From Kribbella kalugense (GTDB lineage: Bacteria; Actinomycetota; Actinomycetes; Propionibacteriales; Kribbellaceae), in assembly GCF_004365875.1 (NCBI RefSeq), contig NZ_SODF01000001.1, positions 1,302,001 through 1,366,000 on the forward strand: a stretch of 64,000 nt of DNA, written 5' to 3'. Below, in pieces: positions 41,915-50,028 of this stretch. The notes below the pieces were generated by a model, which worked only from the letters and a program-made list of their open reading frames with translations, searched no databases and was not told the origin of the DNA. The position numbers and the translations under genes are program-made. Every line of letters starts with the position of its first letter. The stretch's first letter is position 1.

Positions 41915-42672
41915 TCGTGCTCAACGACGGTCAGCGTCCAGCCGGTGGCGGCGCGGTCGAGCTCGGTGTTCCAGCGTTCGCTGATCAGTTTGTGCAGGGA
42001 CTTCGGGGTGCCGGGGTCCTTGCCGGATTCGAGCAGGTGGCGGGCGACGAGGCCTCGGGTGTGCTTTGCGTTGTGGGAGACGACTGTGCGGATGCCGTCG
42101 CGTTCGCGGACGACGTTGACCGAGACCCACTTGTCCGCCTGATCGCCGGTCGGTCGCCAGGCAGCGATGTACGTCGACGATCGGCAGTCCACGATCACGC
42201 CGTCGCTGTCGGCGAGTACGGCGGCGAGCGGGTCGCGCCATACCGAGGCGAGCGGTCCGTGTCCCGGCAGCGTCGTACCCATCGATAGGCGGTACGGCGG
42301 GACGCGGTCGGCCGGTCGGAGTGCGCCCCAGGCGGCAGAGATGACGAGGAGCCGGTTGGCGGCGCGACGCTTCGTTCCTGCGGAGAGCGTCGAGTAGCCG
42401 AGGGCGTCGTACAGAACGCCGGAGTACAACTCGGAGACCGGCACGGACGGCTCGGTGCGCCAGCGGGTGTTGCGGTCGACCTCGTGCTGGAGCGAGGCGC
42501 CGACACCGAGGACGTCGAACGCGTCCGAGGACGCGGAGACCTTGGCCAGGGTGTCGAGCACCTGCTCGCGGACCGGATTCAGCTCCGGGAACGACAGCGT
42601 GGAGAAGTCGACGGCGCGACCGCGCGACCGACCGGTCTTCCCTTCGGACGGCGGGAGAAGAATCAGCGTCAC
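41911..42672 (-). CDS. yaaA: Peroxide stress protein YaaA
   Basis: A 253-residue DUF328/YaaA protein. LILLPPSEGKTG at the N-terminus, ELYSGVLYDALGY, LVISAAWGALRP and VVSHNAKHTRGLVARHLL are the family blocks. In E. coli, YaaA lowers free iron and oxidative DNA damage. The GTG start overlaps the TGA of the aldo-keto reductase (GTGA), so they are coupled; NADPH-dependent aldehyde reduction and peroxide protection make a sensible pair (inference). Confidence 0.88.
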   Translation of the reverse strand: MTLILLPPSEGKTGRSRGRAVDFSTLSFPELNPVREQVLDTLAKVSASSDAFDVLGVGASLQHEVDRNTRWRTEPSVPVSELYSGVLYDALGYSTLSAGTKRRAANRLLVISAAWGALRPADRVPPYRLSMGTTLPGHGPLASVWRDPLAAVLADSDGVIVDCRSSTYIAAWRPTGDQADKWVSVNVVRERDGIRTVVSHNAKHTRGLVARHLLESGKDPGTPKSLHKLISERWNTELDRAATGWTLTVVEHD

Positions 42673-43613
42673 GTCAGCTCGTCTAGCGCGGCGAGGTCGG
42701 CGGCGGTTGGGTCCCAGGTGCCAGCTGCGACGTTCTGGGCGATCTGTTGCGGAGTGGTGGCACCTGCGATGACGGAGGCAACTGCGGGCTGGGCTGCCAG
42801 GCCGCCGATCGCGACGTCGATCAGGGTCAGGTCCCGCTCGGCCGCGAAGGTCTCGAGGGCCTCGATCTTGTCGAAGTCGGCGTGGGCCAGCCGCTCGGGC
42901 TGGGTCGCCAACCGGCTGCCGTCCGGTGCGTCCGCATCGCGCTTGTACTTGCCGGTGAGCAGACCCGACGACAGCGGGAAGAACGGCAGGATGCCGACAC
43001 CGAGGTGCTCGCAAGCCGGCGCCAGCTCGTCCTCGACCTCGCGGTCGAGCAGCGAGTACCGGTTCTGCGCGCTGATGAAATGCTCCAGCCCCGCGGTCCG
43101 TGCGGCCCAGTCCGCGTCGACCACCTGCCAGGCCGCGAACTGCGAGCTGCCGACGTACCGGACCTTGCCCTCGGCAACGAGCTCGGTGAGCGCGGCGAGG
43201 GTCTCCTCGATCGGGGTGACCGGGTCCGGGACGTGCAGCTGGTAGAGGTCGATCCAGTCGGTGCCGAGTCGCTTCAGGCTCGCCTCGACCGCCTTGCGGA
43301 TGTACCGGCGGGAGCCGCGGACACCCCAGTCCGGCCCGTTCTCGCCGTGCATGTCGCCGCCGAACTTGGTCGCGATCACCACCTCGTCGCGGCGGGCGCC
43401 GAGCGCCTTGCCGAGCAGTTCCTCGCTGAATCCGTGCTCGCCGTGATAGACGTCCGCGGTGTCGAACAGGGTGATCCCCGCATCGACCGCAGCGTTCACG
43501 ACCGCGTCCGTCCGGCTCGCATCGAGGCGCCGTCCGAGGTTGTTACAGCCCAGTCCGACGACGCTGACTGTCAGACCCGAGTCACCAAGCTGCCGGTACT
43601 CCATATCCGCCAT
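42669..43613 (-). CDS. Aldo/keto reductase
   Basis: A 314-residue AKR. The tetrad: LFDTADVYHGEHG (Asp, Tyr), IATKFGG (Lys) and LYQLHVPD (His). Closest to the plant-type/YhdN-like AKR group that reduces aldehydes and sugars with NADPH. It is translationally coupled to yaaA and divergent from pepN. Confidence 0.88.
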   Translation of the reverse strand: MADMEYRQLGDSGLTVSVVGLGCNNLGRRLDASRTDAVVNAAVDAGITLFDTADVYHGEHGFSEELLGKALGARRDEVVIATKFGGDMHGENGPDWGVRGSRRYIRKAVEASLKRLGTDWIDLYQLHVPDPVTPIEETLAALTELVAEGKVRYVGSSQFAAWQVVDADWAARTAGLEHFISAQNRYSLLDREVEDELAPACEHLGVGILPFFPLSSGLLTGKYKRDADAPDGSRLATQPERLAHADFDKIEALETFAAERDLTLIDVAIGGLAAQPAVASVIAGATTPQQIAQNVAAGTWDPTAADLAALDELT

Positions 43614-43647
43614 GTGCTCAGCCTAGTCTCGGCATACAGTGGCCCTC

Positions 43648-46104
43648 ATGCCGAGTCTCACCGTCGACGGCGCCCGCACTCGGGCCGCCGCGCTTTCCGT
43701 CCAGTCGTACGACGTCGATCTCGACCTCACCCAGGGCGAGCGGACGTTCGGGTCCACCACCACGATCAGGTTCACCGCCTCCTCGCCTTCGAGCTGGGTC
43801 GACGTGAAACCCGACGAACTGATCTCGGTCACGCTGAACGGCACGGCCGTCGACGTGACCGGCCTGAACGACGGACGGCTCGAGCTGACCGACCTGCAGC
43901 CGGAGAACGAGCTGGTCGTGGTCGCCACGATGCTGTACTCACACGACGGTGAGGGACTGCACCGCGCGGTCGACGCCGCGGACGGTCTCTCCTACACGTA
44001 CGCGATGTCGTTCCTCGACGCGGCTCCGCGGATCTTCGCCTGCTTCGACCAGCCCGACCTCAAAGCGCCGTACCGTCTCAAGGTCACGGCTCCCGAGGAG
44101 TGGCTCGTGCTCGGCAACGGCGGCGCGACCCAGGTGTCACCCGGTCGCTGGGAGCTGGCCGAGACCAAGCCGCTCTCTACGTACTTCGTCACCGTCGTGG
44201 CCGGGCCGTACCACCAGATCACCGATGCGCACGACGGCATCGCGCTCAGCGTGGTCTCCCGGCAGTCGCTGAAGGACGCCCTGGACCGCGAGGCCGCGGA
44301 CATCTTCGAGGTGACCAAGCAGTCGTTCGACGAGTACCACCGGATGTTCGGCTACCGGTACCCGTTCGGCGAGTACCACCAGGCGTTCGTGCCGGAGTTC
44401 AACGCCGGCGCGATGGAGAACCCGGGCTGCGTGACCTTCCGGGACTCGATGGTGTTCCGTTCCGCGGTCACCGACGGCGAGCGCAGCCAGCGAGCCCGGA
44501 CGATCGTGCATGAGATGGCGCACCAGTGGTTCGGCGACACCGTGACGATGAAGTGGTGGAACGACCTCTGGCTGAACGAATCGTTCGCCGAATACATGGC
44601 GCACCGGGTCTCGACCGCGGCCACCCGGTACACCGACAACTGGATCGACTTCGCCTACATCCGCAAGTGGTGGGGCCTGCAGGCCGACCAGCGGTCCTCG
44701 ACGCACCCGGTCGCGGCCGACGCGGTCAAGGACGCACTCGCTTCGCTCGACGACTTCGACGGCATCTCGTACGCGAAGGGCGCGGCGGTCCTCAAGCAAC
44801 TGGCGGCGTACCTCGGTGACGACGTGTTCCTGGCCGGCGTGAACGCGCACATCGCCGCGCACGAGTTCGGCAACGCGACCTTCGCCGACCTGGTCGCGAA
44901 GTGGACCGAGGCCGGTGCGGTTGGCCTGGACGACTGGGCGCAGGCGTGGCTGCGGACCCCTGGCGTCGACACGATCACCGCATCGCGGACCGCGACAGGG
45001 ATCAAGCTGACCCGAAAGGCGCCGGCGGAGTACCCGGCTTCACGACCGCACAAGTTCACCGTCGGCGGGTACGACGCGGACGGGCGGAGTACGACGGTCG
45101 ACGTACTGCTCGACGGCGACGAGGTGGAGGTGGAGCTCGACCCGTCGGCCCTCGTCGTGGTCCCGGACGCGGGTGACGACAGCTGGGCGAAGATCCGGCT
45201 CGATGCGGACAGCCTCGCGAACCTGGCCGCCGTACTGCCGAAGATCCAGGACGGCGTGACGCGGGCCGTCGTACTGAACAGCGTGCGGGACTCGGTCGCT
45301 GACGCGGAGCTGGACCCGAAGCTCGGCTTCGACGTCGTACTCGGACTGCTGCCGACCGAGAACAGCGACATCGCGGTCGCGACGATGCTCAACTGGGCGA
45401 ACCTCCAGGTGCTCGGGGTCTACCTGCCGTACGAGCCTTATCGCGGACAGCTCGCCGAGGTACTGCGGGCGCGGCTCGAGACGGTCGAGGTCGGGAGCAG
45501 CGTGCAGCTTTCCGTGGCTCGCGGGTTCGCGCGCTTCACCGACGACGCCGACCGGCTCAAGGGTTGGCTCGCCGGTGACGGCGTACCGGACGGCGTGACG
45601 ATGGACGCAGACCTGCGCTGGATCGTCACGCTGCAGCTCGCCCGGCTCGGTGCGATCGGCGAGGCGGAGATCGACGCCGAGCTCGAGCGCGACTCGTCCT
45701 CCGAGGGCGTCGTACATGCGACCCGTTGCCGTGCCGCGCTGCCGACGGCGGCCGCGAAGGAGCGGGCATGGACGCAGATCATGACCGACGCCGACCTGCC
45801 GAACTACGAGCTGTACGCCGCGTCCGAAGGGTTCTGGCACCCGACGCAGGCCGAGCTCACTGCGCCGTACGTCGACCGGTACTTCGCGGAGATCGCAGGC
45901 ACCGAGAAGCTGCGGTCGGGCTGGGTCGTCGCGACCAGCGCGAAGCTCGCGTTCCCGCGATACACGATCGAGCAGCGAGTGGTCGACCGTGCCGCCGACC
46001 TGCTCGCCGACGAGTCGGTCGCGGCCGGCATCCGGCGGTCCGTCGCCGACAGCGCGGACGACCTGAAGCGTGCGCTTGCGGTGCGATCCGCCTTCGCCGG
46101 CTGA
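43648..46104 (+). CDS. pepN: Aminopeptidase N (M1 family)
   Basis: An 818-residue M1 metalloaminopeptidase. It has FNAGAMENPG (exopeptidase GAMEN), TIVHEMAHQWFGD (HEXXH) and NESFAEYM (third zinc ligand Glu), followed by the ERAP1-like C-terminal helical domain. It removes N-terminal residues from peptides in the cytoplasm. ATG at 43648 is preceded by TACAGT 8 bases upstream, a possible -10 for a leaderless transcript; GTG at 43639 is an alternative. Confidence 0.93.
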   Translation: MPSLTVDGARTRAAALSVQSYDVDLDLTQGERTFGSTTTIRFTASSPSSWVDVKPDELISVTLNGTAVDVTGLNDGRLELTDLQPENELVVVATMLYSHDGEGLHRAVDAADGLSYTYAMSFLDAAPRIFACFDQPDLKAPYRLKVTAPEEWLVLGNGGATQVSPGRWELAETKPLSTYFVTVVAGPYHQITDAHDGIALSVVSRQSLKDALDREAADIFEVTKQSFDEYHRMFGYRYPFGEYHQAFVPEFNAGAMENPGCVTFRDSMVFRSAVTDGERSQRARTIVHEMAHQWFGDTVTMKWWNDLWLNESFAEYMAHRVSTAATRYTDNWIDFAYIRKWWGLQADQRSSTHPVAADAVKDALASLDDFDGISYAKGAAVLKQLAAYLGDDVFLAGVNAHIAAHEFGNATFADLVAKWTEAGAVGLDDWAQAWLRTPGVDTITASRTATGIKLTRKAPAEYPASRPHKFTVGGYDADGRSTTVDVLLDGDEVEVELDPSALVVVPDAGDDSWAKIRLDADSLANLAAVLPKIQDGVTRAVVLNSVRDSVADAELDPKLGFDVVLGLLPTENSDIAVATMLNWANLQVLGVYLPYEPYRGQLAEVLRARLETVEVGSSVQLSVARGFARFTDDADRLKGWLAGDGVPDGVTMDADLRWIVTLQLARLGAIGEAEIDAELERDSSSEGVVHATRCRAALPTAAAKERAWTQIMTDADLPNYELYAASEGFWHPTQAELTAPYVDRYFAEIAGTEKLRSGWVVATSAKLAFPRYTIEQRVVDRAADLLADESVAAGIRRSVADSADDLKRALAVRSAFAG

Positions 46105-46117
46105 CATTCGGTTAGCT

Positions 46118-46135
46118 GTCACACCGTGTTGTGAC
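46118..46135. promoter_or_regulatory. Inverted repeat GTCACA-N6-TGTGAC
   Basis: A 6-bp inverted repeat begins 13 bp after the pepN stop. It is the reverse order of a CRP site (TGTGA-N6-TCACA), so it is not an obvious CRP operator. It may be a weak terminator or part of the sepH promoter region. The stretch 46136-46291 holds the sepH leader, with no convincing gene. Confidence 0.3.
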
Positions 46136-46291
46136 TAATGTGACTGGTGTTACCGGGAGGACCTCGGTGACCAGGCAAGATGTGATTTCGTGACGTAACC
46201 TCCACAATGACCGGGCGGCACGGCGCGCCGGTCTTGGTCAGGCCCAGCGTCCGGGAGAGACTGTCTAGAACCGCACAGGAGAACAAGGTCA

Positions 46292-47734
46292 ATGCGCGAG
46301 GCGAGGCTCGTCGGTCTGAGCCAGGATGGGAAACAACTCATCGTGGCGCTGGCAGAGACGGGTGAGGAGTTCGCCGTACCGGTCGACGACCGGTTGCGTG
46401 CGGCCCTCCGCGGCGACCGTGCCCGACTCGGCCAGCTGGAGATTCAAATGGAGAGCGCGCTGCGCCCACGAGACATCCAGGCTCGTATCCGCGCCGGCGA
46501 AAGTCCCGAGGCAGTCGCTGCCATCGCCCAGATGCCGATGGAACGCGTGATGGCGTTCGCCGGCCCGGTCCTGGCCGAGCGGGACCACATCGCCAGCCTT
46601 GCGCAGCGTGCATCGGTACGACGTCGTGGCGGAGGCGACGCCCCGACGCGGAACCTCGGCGCCTGGGTGACCGACCGGCTGCGCACGCGTCAGGTCGACC
46701 CGGCGTCGGCCGAGTGGGACGCGTGGCGTCGCGAGGACGGACGTTGGGCGGTTCGCGTCTCCTACTTCGTCGAGTCCGAGGACGAGGCGGAGCAGAAGGA
46801 AGAGAAGATCGCGATGTTCGCGTACGACGCCCCGGGGCGGTACGCGGTGCCGGACGACGACGAGTCGCGCTGGCTGGTCGGCGAGCAGGCACAGGTGATC
46901 GCGACGCCGACGCAGCCGCAGCCTGGTGAGCGGCGGCTGGCCGCTGTCGCGGACATCGACCCGTTGCTGGCGCCCGACCACGGCGCCGACAGCTACGAGG
47001 CCGGCTTCGAAGACACCGTCGGCCTGCGCCGCCGGAACCACCCGGCTTCACGCGACGACGCCTACGACCAGACAAGAGAAACCGGCCGCGACGGTCGCGA
47101 CTCCCGAGACTTCGGCCGCGATGCGCGAGGTGGCAGGGAGGACGGTCGCGACTCCCGAGACTTCGGCCGCGATGCGCGGGGCGGTCGCGAGGACGGTCGT
47201 GATGCGCGTGGAGGACGGGAGTCGTGGGACGACGGTCGGGAGTCCGGTGACTCTCGGCGTGACGGGTCGCGGGAGTCGGCCCGGCAGCCGGAGCGCGGTC
47301 CGCGGCGCGTGCACTCGGTCCCGAACCCGGACGAGGAGCCGACCCTGATCGACGTACCCGTCGACCAGCCCCCGGCACCCCGCCCCGCAGTACGCGCCGT
47401 CGAGCGCCCCGCCGACCCACCAGCTTTCGCCTCCCCCGCCGCAGACGACCGCCCCGCCGAGCGCCCTGCGGCTACTACGGAAGCTCGCCGACCAGAGCCG
47501 GCTCCTGAGCCCGAGCCGACCGCTGCACCGGCAGCTGCGTCGACGTCCGCACCGACTGCCAAGTCGGCGCCTCGCGCCATGCCTGAGCCTGCTCGCGAAG
47601 AGGCCGTCGACAAGCCGGCCGAGGACGCCGAGCCAACCGGCACGGAAGAGCCGAAGAAGAAGCCGGCCAAACGAGGCAAGCGCGCCAGCGTCCCCAGCTG
47701 GGACGAGATCATGTTCGGCAAAAAGGCCGACTGA
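46292..47734 (+). CDS. sepH: Septation protein SepH
   Basis: A 480-residue actinobacterial cell-division protein. The N-terminus (REARLVGLSQDGKQLIVAL, RLRAALRGDRARLGQLEIQMES) is the DUF3071 domain, and LRPRDIQARIRAGESPEAVAAIAQMPMERV is the HTH-like part that binds FtsZ and promotes filament assembly at the septum. Residues about 250-330 are a charged, repeat-containing disordered linker; the tail is Ala/Pro/Glu-rich, ending KKKPAKRGKRASVPSWDEIMFG, the conserved C-terminal motif. AGGAG precedes ATG. Confidence 0.95.
   Translation: MREARLVGLSQDGKQLIVALAETGEEFAVPVDDRLRAALRGDRARLGQLEIQMESALRPRDIQARIRAGESPEAVAAIAQMPMERVMAFAGPVLAERDHIASLAQRASVRRRGGGDAPTRNLGAWVTDRLRTRQVDPASAEWDAWRREDGRWAVRVSYFVESEDEAEQKEEKIAMFAYDAPGRYAVPDDDESRWLVGEQAQVIATPTQPQPGERRLAAVADIDPLLAPDHGADSYEAGFEDTVGLRRRNHPASRDDAYDQTRETGRDGRDSRDFGRDARGGREDGRDSRDFGRDARGGREDGRDARGGRESWDDGRESGDSRRDGSRESARQPERGPRRVHSVPNPDEEPTLIDVPVDQPPAPRPAVRAVERPADPPAFASPAADDRPAERPAATTEARRPEPAPEPEPTAAPAAASTSAPTAKSAPRAMPEPAREEAVDKPAEDAEPTGTEEPKKKPAKRGKRASVPSWDEIMFGKKAD
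47093..47220 (+). repeat. 51-bp tandem repeat inside sepH
   Basis: Two near-identical 51-bp units (47093-47143, 47144-47194) and a degenerate, shortened third follow each other. Each encodes GRDSRDFGRDARGGRED, a charged Arg/Asp/Gly block in the disordered linker of SepH. The length is a multiple of three, so copy-number change would keep the frame. Confidence 0.85.
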
Positions 47735-47738
47735 ACCC

Positions 47739-47824
47739 CGGTCCATCACCGCCCGCGGCACTCGGCCGCGGGTTGGTTGCCTGCGGTCCATGACCGCCCA
47801 GCGGCTCTCGGCCGCGGGTTAGTT
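47739..47824 (+). terminator. Duplicated hairpin, probable sepH terminator
   Basis: A roughly 40-bp sequence is present twice (47739-47778 and 47784-47824). Each copy has GGTCCAT-ACCGCCC followed by a CCGCGGG stem; the first forms CCCGCGG-N7-CCGCGGG (47752-47772), and the second is imperfect. It starts 5 bp after the sepH stop, so tandem terminator hairpins are the simplest reading. There is no U-tract. Confidence 0.55.
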
Positions 47825-47852
47825 GACGTATCGCGGACAGTTGTCCCATATT
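47823..47852 (+). promoter_or_regulatory. Candidate promoter with spacer palindrome
   Basis: TTGACG (47823-47828), 18-bp spacer and CATATT (47847-47852) form a plausible sigma70 promoter. The spacer contains a palindrome GGACA-GT-TGTCC (47835-47846), well placed for a repressor. Transcription would start about 47859, just upstream of the poly-Cys frame. Confidence 0.5.
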
Positions 47853-47888
47853 GCGGACCGTGTTTGCCGGTGGCCCGGGACTGCTGCC

Positions 47889-47936
47889 ATGATCTTCGGC
47901 ATGCAGATGCTGTGTTGTTGTTGCTGTCGTCGCTGA
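47889..47936 (+). CDS. Possible poly-cysteine leader peptide
   Basis: A 15-codon frame (47889-47936, or 11 codons from ATG 47901) encodes five consecutive Cys followed by Arg-Arg and a stop. Short frames with runs of Cys codons are known as cysteine-responsive attenuators in mycobacteria. Here it follows a candidate promoter by about 30 nt. It is followed 4 nt later by a GCGCCG-AGTT-CGGCGC hairpin and then by an unknown gene. The TGT/TGC run could be a triplet-rich accident, so function is unproven. Confidence 0.45.
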   Translation: MIFGMQMLCCCCCRR

Positions 47937-47939
47937 CGC

Positions 47940-47955
47940 GCGCCGAGTTCGGCGC
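47940..47955 (+). promoter_or_regulatory. Hairpin after poly-Cys frame
   Basis: A perfect 6-bp stem GCGCCG/CGGCGC with an AGTT tetraloop starts 3 nt after the stop codon of the poly-Cys frame. It lies upstream of the AGGAA ribosome-binding site of the next gene. Ribosome stalling at the Cys run could decide whether it forms. The remaining spacer to 48014 shows no other gene. Confidence 0.4.
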
Positions 47956-48014
47956 ACGAGGCCCTGCCCCTTTCCGTGGCCCGCCCGCCGACACAGCACT
48001 CACAGGAACTTCGC

Positions 48015-48422
48015 ATGAATCTCCCGGCTCTCGCCGACCTGCTCGCGTCTCGTGGTCTCCGGCTCCTCCCCGGTTCGCACGCCGTACCGGTCGAGCTGCT
48101 CGTACAGTTGCCTGACGCAACGATCGTCCAGTTCACCGCCCGCGGTACGACGCTCCGCCTGCGCACCTACTCCCCCGACGCACTGACCACGATCACCATC
48201 CCCGCCGAATGCGGTTGCGGCGACCACCACCCCCAAACCGGCCCGTCCCGCGTCACCCTCAGCAGGTACGCCGTACCCGTGGAAGAGCGCACCCTCGACG
48301 GCGAACTCCTCTACGGCTGGACCCACCACGAAGCCGGCCACCTCCGCCTTCCCGAAGCCACCCCCCACTTCTTCACCCTCCTACAAACCCTGACAACCCG
48401 CGAACTCGTCGGCGTCGCCTGA
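48015..48422 (+). CDS. Unknown protein downstream of poly-Cys leader
   Basis: A 135-residue protein with a helical N-terminus (LPALADLLASRGLRLLPG), a beta-rich middle and a CGCGDHHP segment of possible metal or thiol interest near residue 70. I do not recognise the family. ATG at 48015 is preceded by AGGAA at 6 bases; a longer frame starts at 47976 without a ribosome-binding site. If the upstream leader is real, expression would depend on cysteine. Confidence 0.6.
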   Translation: MNLPALADLLASRGLRLLPGSHAVPVELLVQLPDATIVQFTARGTTLRLRTYSPDALTTITIPAECGCGDHHPQTGPSRVTLSRYAVPVEERTLDGELLYGWTHHEAGHLRLPEATPHFFTLLQTLTTRELVGVA

Positions 48423-48719
48423 AACACCAGCGGACTACACCGCGTCGTCCGACGTCCCGCGGATCCGCCGCACCAACGAACGCGCCCGCGACTCCCCGTC
48501 GTACCCCGTCACCAGCCGCCGCCCGGCATCTCCCAACCCCATCGCGGCCCGTCCGTCTCAGGGGTTAACCCCCGAGTTGGACGGTTACCCCGTCGGAATG
48601 CCAGGGGGCAACCGACCATCTCAGGGGTCAACCCCGCAGACGTACCGAGGTTGGAGCCCGTCGGGTTGGGCGCGGGTTCGCGTCCGTCGGGTCGGGCGGC
48701 TGCCGTAGTTCGACGGATG
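48423..48719. other. Gene-free stretch with repeated GGGGT-AACCCC elements
   Basis: The stretch holds two copies of TCTCAGGGGT[T/C]AACCCC (48556-48572, 48619-48635) separated by 63 bp; GGGGTTAACCCC is a perfect 12-bp palindrome. On the minus strand a 35-codon frame (48435-48542) has no recognisable domain. I see no convincing gene. The repeat may be a dispersed genomic element or a regulatory site. Confidence 0.4.
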
Positions 48720-49163
48720 TCAGGGGCGGCGGTGGGCGGGTTGGGTGGTGTCGAAGTGGTGGCGGGCTTTTTCGACTTCGGCGAGGTTGGGGGACCATTG
48801 GGCGAGGGAGTGGAAGAGGGGTGCGAGGCTTCGGCCTAGCGGGCTGATTTCGTACTCGACGCGAGGTGGGACTTCGGCGTGGTACTCGCGGACCACCAGG
48901 CCGTCGCGTTCCAGTTGGCGTAGGCGTTGGGTCAGGACCTTCGGGGTGATCACGCCGATGCGGCGCTCGAGCTCGACGAAGCGCTGGCGGCCGTACTCGT
49001 TCAGCGTCCACAGGATCGGCGTCGTCCAGCGGCTGAAGACCAGGTCCACCACCGGAGCAATCGGGCACGCCTGCACCGAGTCGACGGCCGCACCAACAGG
49101 AGAGTCAACAGCAGCATCCATCCCGACACCGACCCCTGCATCTACAGCTGTGGTCTCGCTCAC
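48720..49163 (-). CDS. HxlR family transcriptional regulator
   Basis: A 147-residue winged-helix protein with CPIAPVVDLVFSRWTTPILWTLNEYGRQRFVELERRI and ITPKVLTQRLRQLERDGLVVREY, the HxlR core. The conserved Cys before PIAP can act as a redox or electrophile sensor. The GTG start faces an NmrA-type reductase, the classical divergent pairing, with an operator-like repeat between. The N-terminal 30 residues are Ala/Val-rich and may not be structured. Confidence 0.9.
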   Translation of the reverse strand: MSETTAVDAGVGVGMDAAVDSPVGAAVDSVQACPIAPVVDLVFSRWTTPILWTLNEYGRQRFVELERRIGVITPKVLTQRLRQLERDGLVVREYHAEVPPRVEYEISPLGRSLAPLFHSLAQWSPNLAEVEKARHHFDTTQPAHRRP

Positions 49164-49180
49164 AAATCTGCCTTTCGCCC

Positions 49181-49204
49181 AGTACTTTCCTCTAGGTACC
49201 TACT
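49181..49204. promoter_or_regulatory. Candidate HxlR operator
   Basis: AGTACTTTCCTCTAGGTACC followed by TACT forms a loose dyad (AGTA at 49181-49184, TACT at 49201-49204) with inner palindromes AGTACT and GGTACC. It sits in the 67-bp gap between the divergent HxlR and NmrA-like genes, as expected for an autoregulated HxlR operator. Confidence 0.4.
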
Positions 49205-49230
49205 ATCCCACGACAACTAGCGTCATCGAC

Positions 49231-50028
49231 ATGATCGTGATCACCGGAGCAACCGGCAACGTAGGCACCCCACTCGTCCAGACCCTCACCGCGGCCGGCG
49301 AAGACGTCGTACCTGTCTCGCGGAGCGGCGAAGGGCATCAAGCCGACCTGACCAAACCCGAAACCCTCAAGCCCGCGCTCGACGGCGCGAAGGCGGTCTT
49401 CCTGCTCACCTCCGCCGACTTCCTTGCCGGCGGCAACCTTCACGACGTCGTCGACGTGATCAAGGCGGCCGGCGTACCCCGCGTCGTCCTGCTCTCGTCG
49501 CAAGGCGTCGGTACGAAGCGCCACCCGTCCATCCACGAGGACGCGGTCACCCAGTCCGGGCTCGACTGGACGATCCTTCGTCCCGGCAACTTCGCCAGCA
49601 ACGCGTTCCAGTGGGCCGACTCCATCCGGACCGACCGCACGATGGCCGCACCCTTCGCGGACGTCGCGCTGCCGGCCGTCGACCCGAACGACATCGCCGA
49701 GGTCGCCGCGGCCGCTCTCCGCGACCCGAGCCACACCGGCGCCATCTACACGCTGACCGGACCGGCCGCGATCTCACCGCGTCAGCAAGCCGACGTGATC
49801 GGGACGGTCATCGGGGAGCCGGTGCAGTTCACCGAGCTCAGTCGGGATCAGGCGCAGGCCCGGATGCTGCAGTTCATGCCCGAGCCAGTCGTCGAGGCCA
49901 CACTCGACGTCCTCGGTACGCCGTCCGCCGGCGAGCAGCTGGTCAACCCCGACGTACCGAATGTCCTCGGTCGGCCAGCGTCGACGTTCGCGGACTGGGT
50001 CACTCGGAACGTTCACGCGTTCCGCTGA
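49231..50028 (+). CDS. NmrA-like NAD(P)H-binding oxidoreductase
   Basis: A 265-residue atypical SDR with MIVITGATGNVGTPLVQTL (GxTGxxG), VVLLSSQGVG, DWTILRPGNFASNAFQW and DIAEVAAAAL. This pattern matches quinone-reductase/NmrA relatives (QOR2-like, YtfG), often controlled by a divergent HxlR regulator such as QorR. It would reduce quinones or electrophiles with NADPH. It overlaps the convergent TetR gene by 29 bp. Confidence 0.88.
   Translation: MIVITGATGNVGTPLVQTLTAAGEDVVPVSRSGEGHQADLTKPETLKPALDGAKAVFLLTSADFLAGGNLHDVVDVIKAAGVPRVVLLSSQGVGTKRHPSIHEDAVTQSGLDWTILRPGNFASNAFQWADSIRTDRTMAAPFADVALPAVDPNDIAEVAAAALRDPSHTGAIYTLTGPAAISPRQQADVIGTVIGEPVQFTELSRDQAQARMLQFMPEPVVEATLDVLGTPSAGEQLVNPDVPNVLGRPASTFADWVTRNVHAFR

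Noticed and set aside
46118..46135. CRP-type binding site after pepN
   Set aside because: The order is TCACA-N6-TGTGA, opposite to the CRP consensus TGTGA-N6-TCACA, and it lies just after a stop codon.
47093..47220. CRISPR-like repeat array
   Set aside because: Tandem units are contiguous with no spacers and lie in frame within sepH.
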